A stretch of DNA of 64,000 nt from Arabidopsis thaliana (lineage: Eukaryota; Streptophyta; Magnoliopsida; Brassicales; Brassicaceae), in the NCBI RefSeq assembly GCF_000001735.4, contig NC_003076.8:12462001-12526000 (forward strand), written 5' to 3'. Positions 30,670 through 43,000 of the stretch are shown here, piece after piece (position 1 is the stretch's first letter; every line of letters begins with the position of its first letter). The translations under genes and the position numbers were made by a program. The notes beneath the pieces are model-generated. The model was not told the DNA's origin and did not search any database. It saw nothing but the letters and a program-made list of their open reading frames with translations.

Positions 30670-32905
30670 TTTCTCGACTCTCTCTTTTCCCTTTTTGCAT
30701 GTCTCTTCTTTTTCTTTGATTTCAAATCGAAACCCTAGCAAATCTCCGGTGGTGGCTTCTCGATCCGCCAACTTCTCTTCTCCGGTGGTGGCTCCTCTCT
30801 CCGGTGGTCGCTGCTCGAGTAGGCGATATCTCTTCTCCGGTTGTCGCTGCTTCTTCTCACACAAAACAGCGTTTAACTCTTCTTTGGTTCAAACTTTTGT
30901 AGCCGCCATATGTTCCGGCTACACAAACAGCAGGGAATAGTCGCGGTGGCCCGGATTCACTTCTTCGGTGGTGTAGGTAAACTATTAACCCGCAACCACC
31001 GCGATTGAATAAGTCCCTATATCGATTGAGTTTCGTTTGATTCAGATAGTGATTAATATTTTTGTTGCAGATCTGTAGATTTGTTGCAGCATTAGGGTTG
31101 TGGGTTTCCCCTTTCTTAACTGCTGATAATCGTGTTCATCGTTGGTTTTCCACTTTCTTATTTACTCCTTATCAAAAGCAGCTTCTCCAGCCACAACAAC
31201 AGCGGAGGTATCGACTTCAGTGTAAGTAAACTTTAGAACCCGTCACATTTCCATTTGATTTTTTCCATTTTTCGATTGGTTTTCCACATTTCCATGAGGC
31301 AAATAGTAATCAACCTGTAAGTAGCTGTCAGTTTTTAATTTTACATGTTTTGCACTTTGGATTTGAATTTTGCCTTTATTAAACCGTATATGTACTGTGT
31401 TTTTTTCAGTCTTGGGTAGTAGAGGAGAAGTCAGGTTCTGTTGATGGGTTGCCTATTCAAAGAGTGGTTAAGAAGGCTGTTAATTCAGTGAAGAACAAGA
31501 AAGCTGCTACAATGGTCCTTACTAAGAAGAAAGTCAGTTGCAGCTCCGACAACAAAGACATTTGATGATGATGTTGTGGATGTCACTGACAAGGTTATTG
31601 CAAACAATCTGAAAATGGCTTCAAGTTCTGAAGAAACATTCTCCAATCCTCTAGATCAGATGGCTAATAAGGCAACAGCTGATGCATTGAGAGCACTTCA
31701 AGACGGACTAGATAATTTGGACGGTGTTACTAGTAAGAGGAGACGAGTGCCACAACTAGCGGGTTCTCAGAAATATCCGTATGTAGGAAATTCAACAGTG
31801 AAGAGCATAATCACTGATGTACCATCGTCTTCTTCGGTACATGAACATCTTCAACCTGTTTCTGATGACCAATTTGATAGGTTGAAGGACTGGCTCGAAC
31901 CAGATTTGTAAGTGTCTATTTTTTTTCACATAGAAATGTTTTGCGCTATCATTATTCATTCTTTTTTTTTCTGCAGTGAAAAAGAAGGCCTGAACACCAG
32001 CAATTTTAGTGCCTGGTTCTACTGGCAGATAATGACTCCAAGAAGCGATTGACCAATAGAAAAATATGGATGGCTGAAAGACTATGTAAGTATAGAAATA
32101 TATTCTTAAAAGTTTTTGCTTTCAATTGATTAAATCCTGTACTGTTGGCTGGCTGAAACTATATGTAACTATAATAATTGTTGTTTTGATTATAATGCAG
32201 CACATGGGAGCTTCAATGTCATTGTTTCGCCGAAGATTCAATCGTGATCCTTCAAAATATCCCAACTAGATAATAGCTTTTTTGGATCAAGATTTGATCT
32301 CCACAATGCTCAAAGACTATAAACAGTTTCAACCAGATTATAGGTGCTTCAAATTCAGGGAGTATTATGAGGTTCAAGTCAATGGTACAGCTCAATGTGA
32401 AGCGGCGACAAACAAGAAATGGTTTGTTGATGTGGATCACCTATATGCCTTCCTCTTTGTCAACGGGAATCATTGGGTCGCTCTGGATATTGACTTGACA
32501 AAAAAACGGATCAATGTTTATGACAGCATCTCGAGCTTGACTACGGATACAGAAATGGCGATACAGTGCATGTTTGTGATGACAATGATTGCTGCTATGT
32601 TGAGTTCATTTGTTCCGTCAAAGCAACGTAGGCAATGTAGGAGGAGCTACTCAAAGTTGGAGTGGAAGAGGATTACGAAGGTCCCGGAGAATCTTGATGC
32701 AGGTGATTGTGCTATCTACTCAATAAAATACATCGAATGCTTGGTGCTTGGCAAGTCATTTGATGGGTTGTGTGATGAGAACATGCAGTCCCTACGGACT
32801 AAACTTGCTGTGGAGATGTTTGAGGAATTAGGTGAAAATGCTGGAACACTACACTCTGAGGTTCGTCGCAAGGCCTTCAAATTCCCTAGCCTCATGGATG
32901 AGTAG
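30670..32905 (+). pseudogene. ULP1-type (peptidase C48) SUMO-protease-like gene, KI/MULE family
   Basis: A probable 5' UTR exon (30,670-30,980, with repeated CTCCGGTGGTGGCT) precedes coding exons at about 31,410-31,907, 31,977-32,085 and 32,201-32,905. The C-terminal exon holds a C48 domain: KKWFVDVDHLYAFLFVNGNH then WVALDI (catalytic His), INVYDS (Asp), and LDAGDCAIYSIKYIECL (Cys). ULP1 enzymes remove SUMO from proteins. The copy is broken by a frameshift near 31,530, TGA at 32,050 (expected Trp) and TAG at 32,266, all upstream of the protease core, whose final 207-codon stretch is open. DUF1985 is not found here, whereas the gene at 4,908 has DUF1985 without protease. No mudrA gene is nearby. 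Confidence 0.82.
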
Positions 32906-33161
32906 AAGCTTTGTTTGTGTTGTTTCTCAATCTATTAAGAACCATATTTCTTCTTAGTCTTTTTATTTTGTTAAGTCTATGACTTTTAGGACCCATGTTT
33001 TGTCTTAAATTTTTAAGTACATGTATCTAAACCCATTTCCCTTCTCGTGATTTTTTGGTTTATTTAAGCATCGAACATTTGCAAATCAGGTTTTAGTGAT
33101 GGAAATTAGGTTTTCAGACTTATAGTCATTTTCGTAACTCCAGTATCTGATTGTAATGTTG

Positions 33162-33337
33162 GTTTGCATTGCATATTTCTAAAACAAAGCAAAAAAAAAA
33201 CAATGTCCGCCAGCTCGGGATCGATCGTTCCCGTTCTAGCAGACGATTTTACTTCGTGGATGAGTTTTGGATCGATCGATCCCGAGCTGGGGAACATTTT
33301 TTTTTTTGGCTTTGTTTCAGAAATATGCAATGCAAAC
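33162..33337. repeat. Foldback hairpin / MITE-like inverted repeat
   Basis: Arms of about 68 bp (33,162-33,229 and 33,270-33,337) are inverted copies with few mismatches. They start GTTTGCATTGCATATTTCT on the left and end AGAAATATGCAATGCAAAC on the right. A 40-bp loop separates them. The inner arm holds CAGCTCGGGATCGATCG. It could be a MITE-like foldback or a hairpin RNA source. Confidence 0.85.
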
Positions 33338-33456
33338 AGCCACGAAGACGATGATGAGGATTATTGTCTTAGAACAGAATCATAGAAATGAAAATCATCA
33401 TTGAGATTCAAATAATACAAACCAACAGAAAAGGTAAAAAAAGGTCATAAATGACA

Positions 33457-33560
33457 TTAAGCCTTGCATGTCTTACGATTGTGTCCAATTTGCTTGCAAT
33501 TGCCACAATTGTATTGTTTTCTAGGCTTCTTCTTCTCCATAGCAATCTCCAGTGCAGACT
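33457..33560 (-). pseudogene. Zinc-knuckle C-terminal remnant of a MULE-type gene
   Basis: The minus strand encodes KKKPRKQYNCGNCKQIGHNR then KTCKA and a stop at 33,457, a CX2CX4HX4C knuckle like the one that ends many mudrA-type proteins (compare CFTCGETGHNRATC at about 54,130). No other part of the gene was found nearby. Confidence 0.55.
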
Positions 33561-33599
33561 TAATTCTCAAAAAAATAACCACGCAAGATGTTGTTTTAT

Positions 33600-35210
33600 T
33601 GTCCATAATGCATCCACTTGTCGTTTAACTTAAAATTTTTAATTTTATTGGTTTGGAAATATTTCCCAAGAGAGATTCATGTCGCGATCTTACATGTATG
33701 TTCCTTATCTCCCACTGCAACTACCAGTTCCCAAGATTTATTAGCTCATGACACTTTTAGGGCACAAGCAATTGATAATGTATTCATCGGAACAATTGAA
33801 TAATAATTCATAATAATTTATTTTTAAGTACCACATAATATATTTCCCACCAAACCGTATGTAAACTCCAAAATCATAATCATTGCCTATTTTCTCGTAA
33901 GTTTTGTATAATTTAAAACCAGCATAGCCACCACAAGCATTCAATTATTGACAGTTTCACACTTATATTGAATTTAAGGTTACTAATTTAAAATCAGCAT
34001 AGCCACCACCTACAGTCAAAACTTCTTAATGCTACAAAATTGAAAATTACTTGCAGAGTATCTAGCTAATAAAACATGTGTATTTTTTGTCGACCCTTCT
34101 TCTTTAAGCCCAAAAAATATCTTTAATTAAGGTCTTACAATTTATAACCAGAAAGAGCACAAAATTTTACGCAAACAACATCAAATCATTTATAACATCA
34201 TACAAAAACACATGTTTTAGGACTCATCCAAAGATATAAAGCAGAAATATCCCGACAAAGAGATAAGTGCTTACAATGGCCAAAATGATTAAAAAAAATA
34301 AAAAGAGACGCCGTTAAAAGTAGTAACCAACTATAATTGTTACTAGCGACTCAAAATTTACAATGTTAAAAAAAATAAAATAGAATTAGATGCATGAGAC
34401 TATTATTTATATTGAAAAGATTTATGCTTAATCGAATATATTTTTTGTTGGAAAATAAGAAGATTAACAAGAATATAAGTTTATTTTATTCACATATTGC
34501 TTTTCAAAAATTTACATTTCTTTTTTATTTCTGTATTTTTATTATTCATATGTTGTTTTCAAAATTTTAGATTTCTGCTCTTTACATATATAATTTTTTT
34601 CTTAATATATATAATATTATAATTTAAAAACATTAACTAACTTGATGTCAAAAGTATCAATTAATGATACGACTAATCGCGATTGGTCAATTATAACATT
34701 ATGATAGTATAATCAAAATTGTGAGACTAATATAAATTATTTAATATATTATAATAACTAAATTTATATACATCTTGCTTCAATATATTGTCATATTTTC
34801 TCATATTTATAATTTTTATATATAAAACTCATAATTTTTAAAAATATCTTTTAATAAGATAGTTATTGTAATTAAATGGCTATTTTAATTAAAGATGATG
34901 TACTATTAAATTTAGAGAGACTAATAATATTTTATTTATTTTCTTTTATAAATTTCATAAAATAGAAATTTCTATTTTGATACTTTTTATATTGTTTTGT
35001 GACAAAATATTTAGAAAACTTTCCATATTTCTAAATATTCCTTTATTTTATATATTGTTTTTTTTTCATTTTACACAAACTTAAGAAAAATAGTAAATAA
35101 GAAGAATTTCATAAATGTTAATTAGCGAGATGGCTACTTCCGATTGGTTGTTTAAGATACTATGTGAACGGTCTAAGAAGCAAATAGCTTCAATATTTCT
35201 ATATTATAGA
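33600..35210. other. Very AT-rich intergenic DNA
   Basis: No gene is visible. A word containing CAGCATAGCCACCAC is repeated at about 33,918 and 33,990. The final 100 bp (AAGCAAATAGCTTCAATATT) resemble 47,740-47,770 near the far end of the putative Helitron. Confidence 0.45.
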
Positions 35211-37052
35211 CTAGGTTATGAACCCACGCTAAGCGTTGGTCAGTTTTTAGAACTTTGAATAAAATTTTGTGTGACTAAAACTATTTACTGAAATTTTGGA
35301 GAAATATGTTTTAATATGTCTTATTATTGTTAATAATTTAAATTTATTGAGTTTTAAAATTACCATAGTAAATAATTCAATGTAATACAATAACTACAGA
35401 TAAGTCTAATACAACTTTTAGGTTTTACAACATCAAAAGAACATTTTTTCGGCTCATATTTTGATAAATGTTGTAAACATTTTGATATTTGGATGATCAC
35501 ATCTTTTTACGCAAGACATTTTGATTGAATCTCATGTAATAAATTGTTGTATGAGGAAAATATTTGACGACTTTTTCATTTTGGTATCTGCAAATTCACT
35601 ATTGTTTTTCGTTTATCTTCACTGGATTAGTTAATATAGCTTTTCTAAAAATAAGATTCTATACATAAATATATTCATAAGCTTATCTATACATTCTTTT
35701 TAACAACTCATATTTTTCTCACATTCTTTTCAATATGTATATAAATTTCCATCTTCACAACTTTTTCCGGAGAGCTATCACTCTTTCTATCTTTTTGCAA
35801 GCATTCGTTTTATTTGTTTTGATATTTCATACGGTGTCTCTTCCATACTCTTATGATTTTGTTTATGCAGTATGTGCCTTACCTTCCAAAATTTTCACAT
35901 GCTTCATATTTCTTCTTCAAAAATCCATACCTTTCCTTATTAGTAACCTTTTTTTTTCAAGCTCGTCGAGATGTAGCTAAGTCAAGTCAATAAACTCTTT
36001 GTTTGAATTTCTATGAATTTTTTTTTTTGCCCTATATTGTTTCTATTATTTTGATAAAAAAAATTTAACTTCTAAATTGGTTATTAACTCTATCACTTCT
36101 CTTCTTTGGTGTTGCATTTTAGATTCTGTTCACCTTCACGCTTCCCAGACTAAAAGACATCATCTTATATTTGTTGGAACTTGATTCAAATTGATACGAT
36201 TAAGAAAACCACCATCAAACCATGCCCCTTGTTGCTTTAACGCTTCACATACGAAACACACTTTAATCCCTCTTCACCTCACCTTCTTATGAAAAAATCT
36301 GTCACATACTTATTTCCTACGGTGTCTCTTCCCATCATCTTCTGATTTTGTCTAAGCAATACATGCCCTACCTTCCAAACTTTTCACATGCTTCATATTT
36401 CTTCTCCTTGTTAGTAAAAGTTTTTTTCAAACTCGTCGAGAGGTAGCTGAGTCAAGTCAATAAACTCTTCTCAAGAATAAAATCTTTGTTTTGCTATATA
36501 TTGTTTTCTATTATTCTAATAAAAAGGTTTTAGCTTCTAAATTGGTTCTTAACTTTATCACTTCTCTCCTGCAGTTTAGATCATCTTCACCTTCACGCTT
36601 CCCACATTGAAAAACCTCAACTTATATATTTTGAAACTTTATTCGAGTTGATACAATTAAGAACACCACCATGAAACCATGCCATTGTTGCTTTAACTCT
36701 TCACAGAACAAACACATCTTAATCCCTCATCACTTCACCTTCATGTGAAAAAATCTTTTACATATTTATTTCTTATGGTGCCTCTATCCATCCTCTTATG
36801 ATTTTGTCTAAACAGTACGTGTGCTATCTTCCAAACTTTTCACATTGCTCTATATTTTTTTTAAAAAAAATCTCTTACTTTCCTTGTAAGTAAAATCTTT
36901 TTCCAAGCTTGTCGAAAGATAGGTTAGTTAAGTTAATAAACTCTTTGTTTGAACTTTTAAGAATAAAATATTTGTTCTGCTCAGTTTTGTTTTCTATTAT
37001 TCTAATAAAAAGTTTTAGCTTCTAAATTGGTTCTTAACTCTATCACTTTCTC

Positions 37053-38472
37053 AAAAACAAAATTGTGATATCTAACTACTCTCTCAGACCCGAATATCGA
37101 GGAGCCCTTACCACTTTCTTCTTCCGGCGCCGGTGACGCCTCCTCTCGCCGGCGTCGGGATCCAAACCCCTGTTTTTCTCACCGTCGCTTCTCTTATCTA
37201 GTCTCCCCTTTTATTTTCTTTCTTTTAAAGCTTTTCCCCTTTGTTTTCCTTTTGATGAAACCTTTTCAAACCCTTCCAATCAATGTCCCTCACCCTGCGT
37301 CGGTTTCAGACTGGTTTTCAAAACCAATAGAAGAAGATAAGTTGAGACATTGTGCTCTTCCCTTCTCCCACTCTTTCCTCGCATCTCCTTGGACAGACCC
37401 TTTTTCGGATCTGGTTCCTTGTGTAGGAAAGGCTGTGAACCCCTGGAACCTCACCCCTTACCCGAAGCACGGCCAGAGCCTGTCCTCATCGATCCTTCAT
37501 TCATCGGAGAAGATCCATGTGCTGCAAATCTCTTCGCCATTCTCGGACGGCTGTCGCAACCACTCTCTGTTTTGGCATCCTGAAGAGATCCTAGGGTTTT
37601 CCCCAGTGGACCTAGACTCTTCAGTTGGCCCAATTCATCCAAAAAGGCCCAAGCCCATTTGCTGGTTTAATAACTCTAAAGCTTTCTCCCTCAGGTCTGA
37701 TCTCATTACTCTTTTGCTAAGCTCATTACTCTCTTTGTGTCGATTTCCTCTGTTCTATGGTCATGGACTCCATGTGAAAGAGGTATCAACATTGACGGTT
37801 TGGCTTACCATTTATCTTATGCGAACCTTGGTTTTAGCTACCTTTAGGGCTTTGTGGTATCTTTGTAGAGATTTGAAGATCGTTGCGCTATTTCAATTGA
37901 ATCGTTCTTGTTGATGTGTCTTTTGTGGTATTGCATTATCTTTTTTCAATGCTCATTTGCCACTAAGCAGATCATATATCGTCTTCAAGCATCGAACCCT
38001 CATTATCATCTCCATCTTCTAGACCAATTGCCTCACCGTCTTTGCCGCATTTGACCGGAGAGACCCGCATTTGCTTTGGATTTTAAAACCACCCTCACCT
38101 GACTATAGCACCATAGTCTCCCGAATCATTGGTATCGTGTTACTGTGGGTAATGCAGCTTGCTCCGGCGAGAATCATATCATTGATTCGTTTGTCAACGT
38201 CACTATGTCTTTCGACCGTGACTAATCTGTCGTTCTTCGAACCCTTCGAGGATGATCTCTCGATTTACCGTGACCTCTCATGTTGCAATGCGCTACTTTG
38301 CCCTTGCCTCAATGCTTTCATGGATTTTAAATCGTTGAACACTATCTATCTTTCTTTGGTATTGGGGAATGCCTCTTGTTGTCTTGTTGTAATTTTTGAG
38401 TTTTTTAAACTCTTTTCTTTGTACTTGTTTCTATTTGAATGAATGAAAACAAGGTTTGACAAAAAAAAAAAA
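37053..38472 (+). mobile_element. Poly(A)-tailed non-autonomous retroposon (Sadhu-like or LINE-derived)
   Basis: ACTCTATCACTTTCTC occurs at 37,037-37,052 and 38,473-38,488, a 16-bp target duplication. The insert ends in a run of about 13 A (38,460-38,472), so it entered by target-primed reverse transcription. It is more GC-rich than its surroundings and starts with CTCTCAGACCCGAATATCGA near 37,081. It has one 220-codon open frame (37,252-37,914) with no recognised domain, and no endonuclease or reverse transcriptase, so it must have used an L1-type LINE. A Sadhu-like element of Brassicaceae fits in type; I cannot confirm sequence identity. Confidence 0.8.
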
Positions 38473-38667
38473 ACTCTATCACTTTCTCTCCTTTGATGTT
38501 ATTGTTTAAATCCTCTTCACCTTCACACTTCCCAAACTGAAAGAACTCAACTTATATATTCTGGAACTTGATTCAAATTGATTCGATTAGGAACAACACT
38601 ATCAAATCATGTCCTTCCAAACTTTAATGCTTCATGGACCAAACACACCTTAGTCCCTCTTCACTTC

Positions 38668-39821
38668 TGTAACGCCCGTGAACCAAAAAATCGGATAGTG
38701 TTTGTTTTTAAATAATCCGGTTTAATTGGTTGGGTTAATTGGAAACCCTAGAGTGTGCGTATAAAAGAAGGAAACTCAAAATTAGGGCTTTAGTTAGCCA
38801 CGTTTCGTTTTATAAAGGAGAAAAAGAGAGAGAAGGAGAAGGAGCAGAATCGTTAGGGGTTTGGGAGAAATCAGTTTCGTCATATCAAATCGTGGTCAAA
38901 GGTAACGAAATTTGGTAGAGTTATTCCCAAGTTGTTTATCGTTATGCTCCAATTAACAGAACTTGATTTGAATTAAAATTGGTTGAGTTATTCGCAGTTT
39001 CGTGAGACACGTCTTCTCAGACGTTAATTAGGATCAGCGGGGATTGAAATTGAGATCCTGGTCTCGTCTGTTTTCCGATCGGGACGATATTTTGTGGGAA
39101 GCTTCGTGACGTCTAGGGCTAACGTTTCATCAGAGCGATTTAATAGTTAACGATTAGTTTGTATTTTAAGATTTCGTATTTGAGGTTGTTTGTTTCTGTT
39201 TTTCATGTCCAGGTTGCTTCCAGGTTGTTTTTGGTTGTGACTTGTTGTAGGACGTTTCTGGACTGTTTCACACGCAAGGAGAGTCTCTCCTGAGTTTAAT
39301 TGTTATTAGAATCTATTTGTTAAGGTGAATGCGTGACCATGAGCTTATCTGAGCGATTGGGTTGTGTGATTTGTTTTGTGTGATGATATGTAGGTGTCGT
39401 GAATGTGTTTTGGGTGAATTGTTCAATGAATGGTTTGTTTGTATTGTATTTGTGATTATACCCTTTTATTTGCTTGTGTGTATAGCTCGTAGATGGGAGG
39501 ATCGCCTCACTAAGTATTAATGATAATACTTACGCATCTCATTGTATTATTGATGCAGGTAAACATAAAGTGTGATCGTGGAATCATGGCAAGGAAGAGA
39601 GGATGATCTAGAAACTCGTTTGTTTTATTTTTGTGTTTTTGGTTATTGGAACCCGGTTAGGATTGTTAGTTATTCTTGGTTTTGTTGGTCAAATTATTTA
39701 TTTATTCATAAAATAGTATTTTTGACTTGCGGTTTAATTGTTATTTTATTAGTTGGTTTAATTAGATATTTATGGGAATATTTAATTATGTTTAAAAAAA
39801 AAAATGGGTCGGGTTGTTTTA
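38668..39821 (+). repeat. 5' LTR of the chromovirus
   Basis: It begins TGTAACGCCC and ends GGGTTGTTTTA, the last CA having become TA compared with the 3' LTR. A TATAAAAG box is at 38,760-38,767. A telo-box-like GGAAACCCTAGAG lies just upstream. Confidence 0.93.
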
Positions 39822-39824
39822 ATT

Positions 39825-39836
39825 TGGTATCAGAGC
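39825..39836 (+). other. Primer-binding site of the chromovirus
   Basis: TGGTATCAGAGC lies three bases after the LTR and matches the 3' end of plant initiator tRNA-Met, the usual primer of Tekay/Del elements. Confidence 0.85.
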
Positions 39837-40077
39837 GATCACGGTTCTAGGATGTGTAGAAAAAAAAAATTAATTGACGAATTATTTTCCTGATGATTGA
39901 TGTTGGATGAGCTAGGGTGTTAGCATACTGAGGATTGATTATAGAGTGTTTAGTTAATTGTGTGTGTTGGAGTCCTAGCATCATCTTCTCCGAGCCTTAA
40001 ATGAGATTCCACGGTAAGTTGTTTGTGATATATTCGTTTGTTTTTGTTTCTTAGCCATTTGTTCATAAGTAGCGCAG

Positions 40078-43000
40078 ATGGTTAGAGGAGCTGAAGTTCG
40101 TGGTCGTGGTCGTGGTCGTGGTCGCGGTAGGGGACGAGTCCTCGAGGGTACCAGCGAGAGTGATGGCCACAGTGCCACGGTTGAGCAGAGTGTGGGTTCG
40201 CAGCCTGAGTTTGTGGAGGCCGGGGTTGGGACGGTCTTGGTGTCGATATAGCTGGTGCAGCCGGAGTGGGGGCTGGTGGAGCTGGTATCGGTGCCGGTGT
40301 GCATGCCGTTGGTGCTGAGGGCCCAGGAGTGATGGGTGCCGCAGCTGGAGGAGTCCAGGTTCCAGAGGTTGGTATGGCGGAACAGCTGAGGCAGTTGTTG
40401 GAGCGGTTACCAGGTGTGGTACCAGTGTAGGCTCCAGTTGCGCCACGAGTGGCGGAGGTGCAGCAGAGGGTTGCGGTTGCTGAAGAGGTTCCATCTTATT
40501 TGAGGATGATGGAGCAGTTGCAGATGATTGACACCGGGTATTTTTCTGGTGGTACTAGTCTTGAGGAATTTGACAGTTGGAGGTCGCGGGTTGAGCGGAA
40601 CTTTGGTTCGAACAGATGCCCGGTGGAGTATCGGGTGGATCTGGCAGTGCATTTCTAGAGGGGGATGCACATTTATGGTGGTGGAGTGTGAGTGCAAGGA
40701 GAAGGCAGGCGGATATGTCTTGGGTAGATTTCGTGGCTGAGTTTAATGCCAAGTACTTTCCGCAATAGGCGCTCGACCGTATGGAGGCGCATTTTCTTGA
40801 GCTGACACAGGGTGAACGGTCGGTTCGGGAGTATGACCGGGTGTTTAACCGACTCTTGGTGTATGCGGGTCGGGGCATGGAGGATGACCAGGCCCAGATG
40901 AGGAGGTTCTTGAGGGGACTTCGACCGGATTTGAGGGTGCGGTGTAGAGTGTCGCGGTATGCCACGAAGGCGGTACTGGTGGAGACGGCTGCTGAGGTAG
41001 AGGAGGACCTTCAGAGGCAGGTGGTGGCAGTGAGTCCAGCGGTACAACCGAAGAAGACTCAGCAGCAGGTGGCACCTAGCAAGGGCGGCGAGCCTGCGCA
41101 GGGGCAGAAAAGGAAGTGGGATCATCCTTCTAGAGGTAGACAGGGTGGTCGTGAAGGATGTTTTTCTTGTGGGAGCCTTGACTACAAGGTAGCAGATTGC
41201 ACGCAGCGAGCTGAGACGAGGGAGTGCTACCACTGCAGGGAGAGGGGACATCTCAGGCCGAATTGTCCTAAGCTGCAGCGGATGACAGTGGCAGTAGTAC
41301 AGCCGGCGGTGCAGCAAGGAGCGCAGGTGCAGCAGGGAGTGCAGCAGTTACCGCAAGGTTACACTACGCGTGAGATAGGCGGTACCAGCAACAGAGCGAA
41401 TACTGGTATGATTTCTGAGACTCAGACTTTGTGAATTATTTCTGTTGTTTTGGATATTATTGTTTTGTGATGAATGTTAGGGTTCTTAGCACATGAAGTT
41501 TGTTTAGGGACCTTATTAGTGGGCGGTGTAGAGGCCCATGTGTTGTTTGACTCTGGAGCATCGCATTACTTCATTACCCCGCATGTGTCTCGCGCGGCAA
41601 CATCCGTGGGGATCCTGGTGAGCAGTTTGGAGCCGTCAAGGTTGCTGGAGGGCAGTTTTTAGCGGTTCTAGGGAGAGCGAAGGGTGTGGATATTCAGATT
41701 GTAGGGGAGTCGATGCCAGCAAATTTGATTATCAGCCCTGTAGAGTTGTATGATGTTATTCTAGGAATGGATTGGTTGGATCATTACAGAGTACATCTTA
41801 ACTGCCACCGTGGGAGAGTTTCTTTTGAACGGCCAGAGGGGAGGTTGGTTTATTAGGGAGTGAGACCTACCTCAGGGAGTCTCGTCATCTCAGCAGTGCA
41901 GGCAGAGAAAATGATCGAGAAGGGCTGTGAGGCTTACCTAGTGACGATATCTATGCCGGAGTCTGTGGGGCAGTTAGCAGTGAGCGACATTCGAGTTGTT
42001 CAGGAGTTCAAGGATGTGTTTCAATCGTTGCAGGGATTACCGCCATCACGGTCTGATCCTTTCACGATTGAGTTAGAATCAGGGACAGCGCCGTTGTATA
42101 AGGCACCCTACAGGATGGCTCCAGCAGAGATGGCAGAGCTAAAGAAGCAGCTAGAGGATTTATTGGGTAAGGGATTCATTCGTCCTAGTACTTCACCTTG
42201 GGAAGCGCCGGTGTTATTTGTGACGAAGAAGGACGGGAGTTTCCGCTTATGTATTGACTACCGGGGGTTGAACCGTGTCACTGTGAAGAACAAGTACCCT
42301 TTGCCAAGGATCGATGAGTTGTTGGATCAGTTGAGGGGTGCTACTTGTTTCTCCAAAATTGATTTGACGTCGGGTTATCACCAGATCCCGATAGCAGAGG
42401 CAGATGTTCGCAAGACTTCTTTCAGGACGAGATATGGACATTTTGAGTTCGTGGTGATGCCGAAAGGTTTAACTAATGCACCTGCAGCGTTCATGAGGTT
42501 GATGAACAGCGTGTTCCAAGAGTTTTTGGATGAGTTTGTGATCATCTTTATTGATGACATTCTGGTGTATTCTAAGAGTCCTGAGGAGCATGAGGAACAT
42601 CTGAGGAGAGTGATGGAGAAACTGCGAGAGCAGAAGTTGTTCGCTAAGTTGAGCAAGTGCAGTTTCTGGCAGAGAGAGATGGGTTTTTTGGGTCACATTG
42701 TTTTTGCAGAGGGAGTTTCAGTAGATCCAAAGAAGATTGAGGCTATTAGAGATTGGCCTAGACCGACGAATGCCACTTAGATCAGAAGTTTTCTTGGGTT
42801 GGCAGGGTATTATAGGAGGTTCGTCAAGGGGTTTGCGAGTATGGCACAGCCGATGACAAACCTGACAGGGAAGGATGTTCCTTTTGTGTGGTCACCGGAG
42901 AGCGAGGAGAGTTTCATGAGTCTAAAGGAGATGTTGACGAGTACACCAGTGTTAGCATTGCCAGAGCATGGAGAGCCTTACATAGTGTATATTGATGCCT

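Noticed and set aside
30572..30940. 122-codon Ser-rich open frame
   Set aside because: Low-complexity with CTCCGGTGG repeats, no family features, and located where a 5' UTR exon of the ULP gene is expected.
33106..33385. Overlapping open frames on both strands
   Set aside because: They are translations of the two arms of the foldback hairpin.
35735..35980. Hydrophobic 81-codon open frame resembling a membrane protein
   Set aside because: It lies in a unit of the ~470-bp repeat and is not kept open in the other units; T-rich DNA gives hydrophobic frames by chance.
37252..37914. 220-codon open frame as a host gene
   Set aside because: It lies wholly inside a poly(A)-tailed insertion with a target duplication and shows no recognised domain.
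40100..41317. Many minus-strand open frames over chromovirus gag
   Set aside because: GC-rich shadows of gag; the plus strand has zinc knuckles and collinear gag-pol order.
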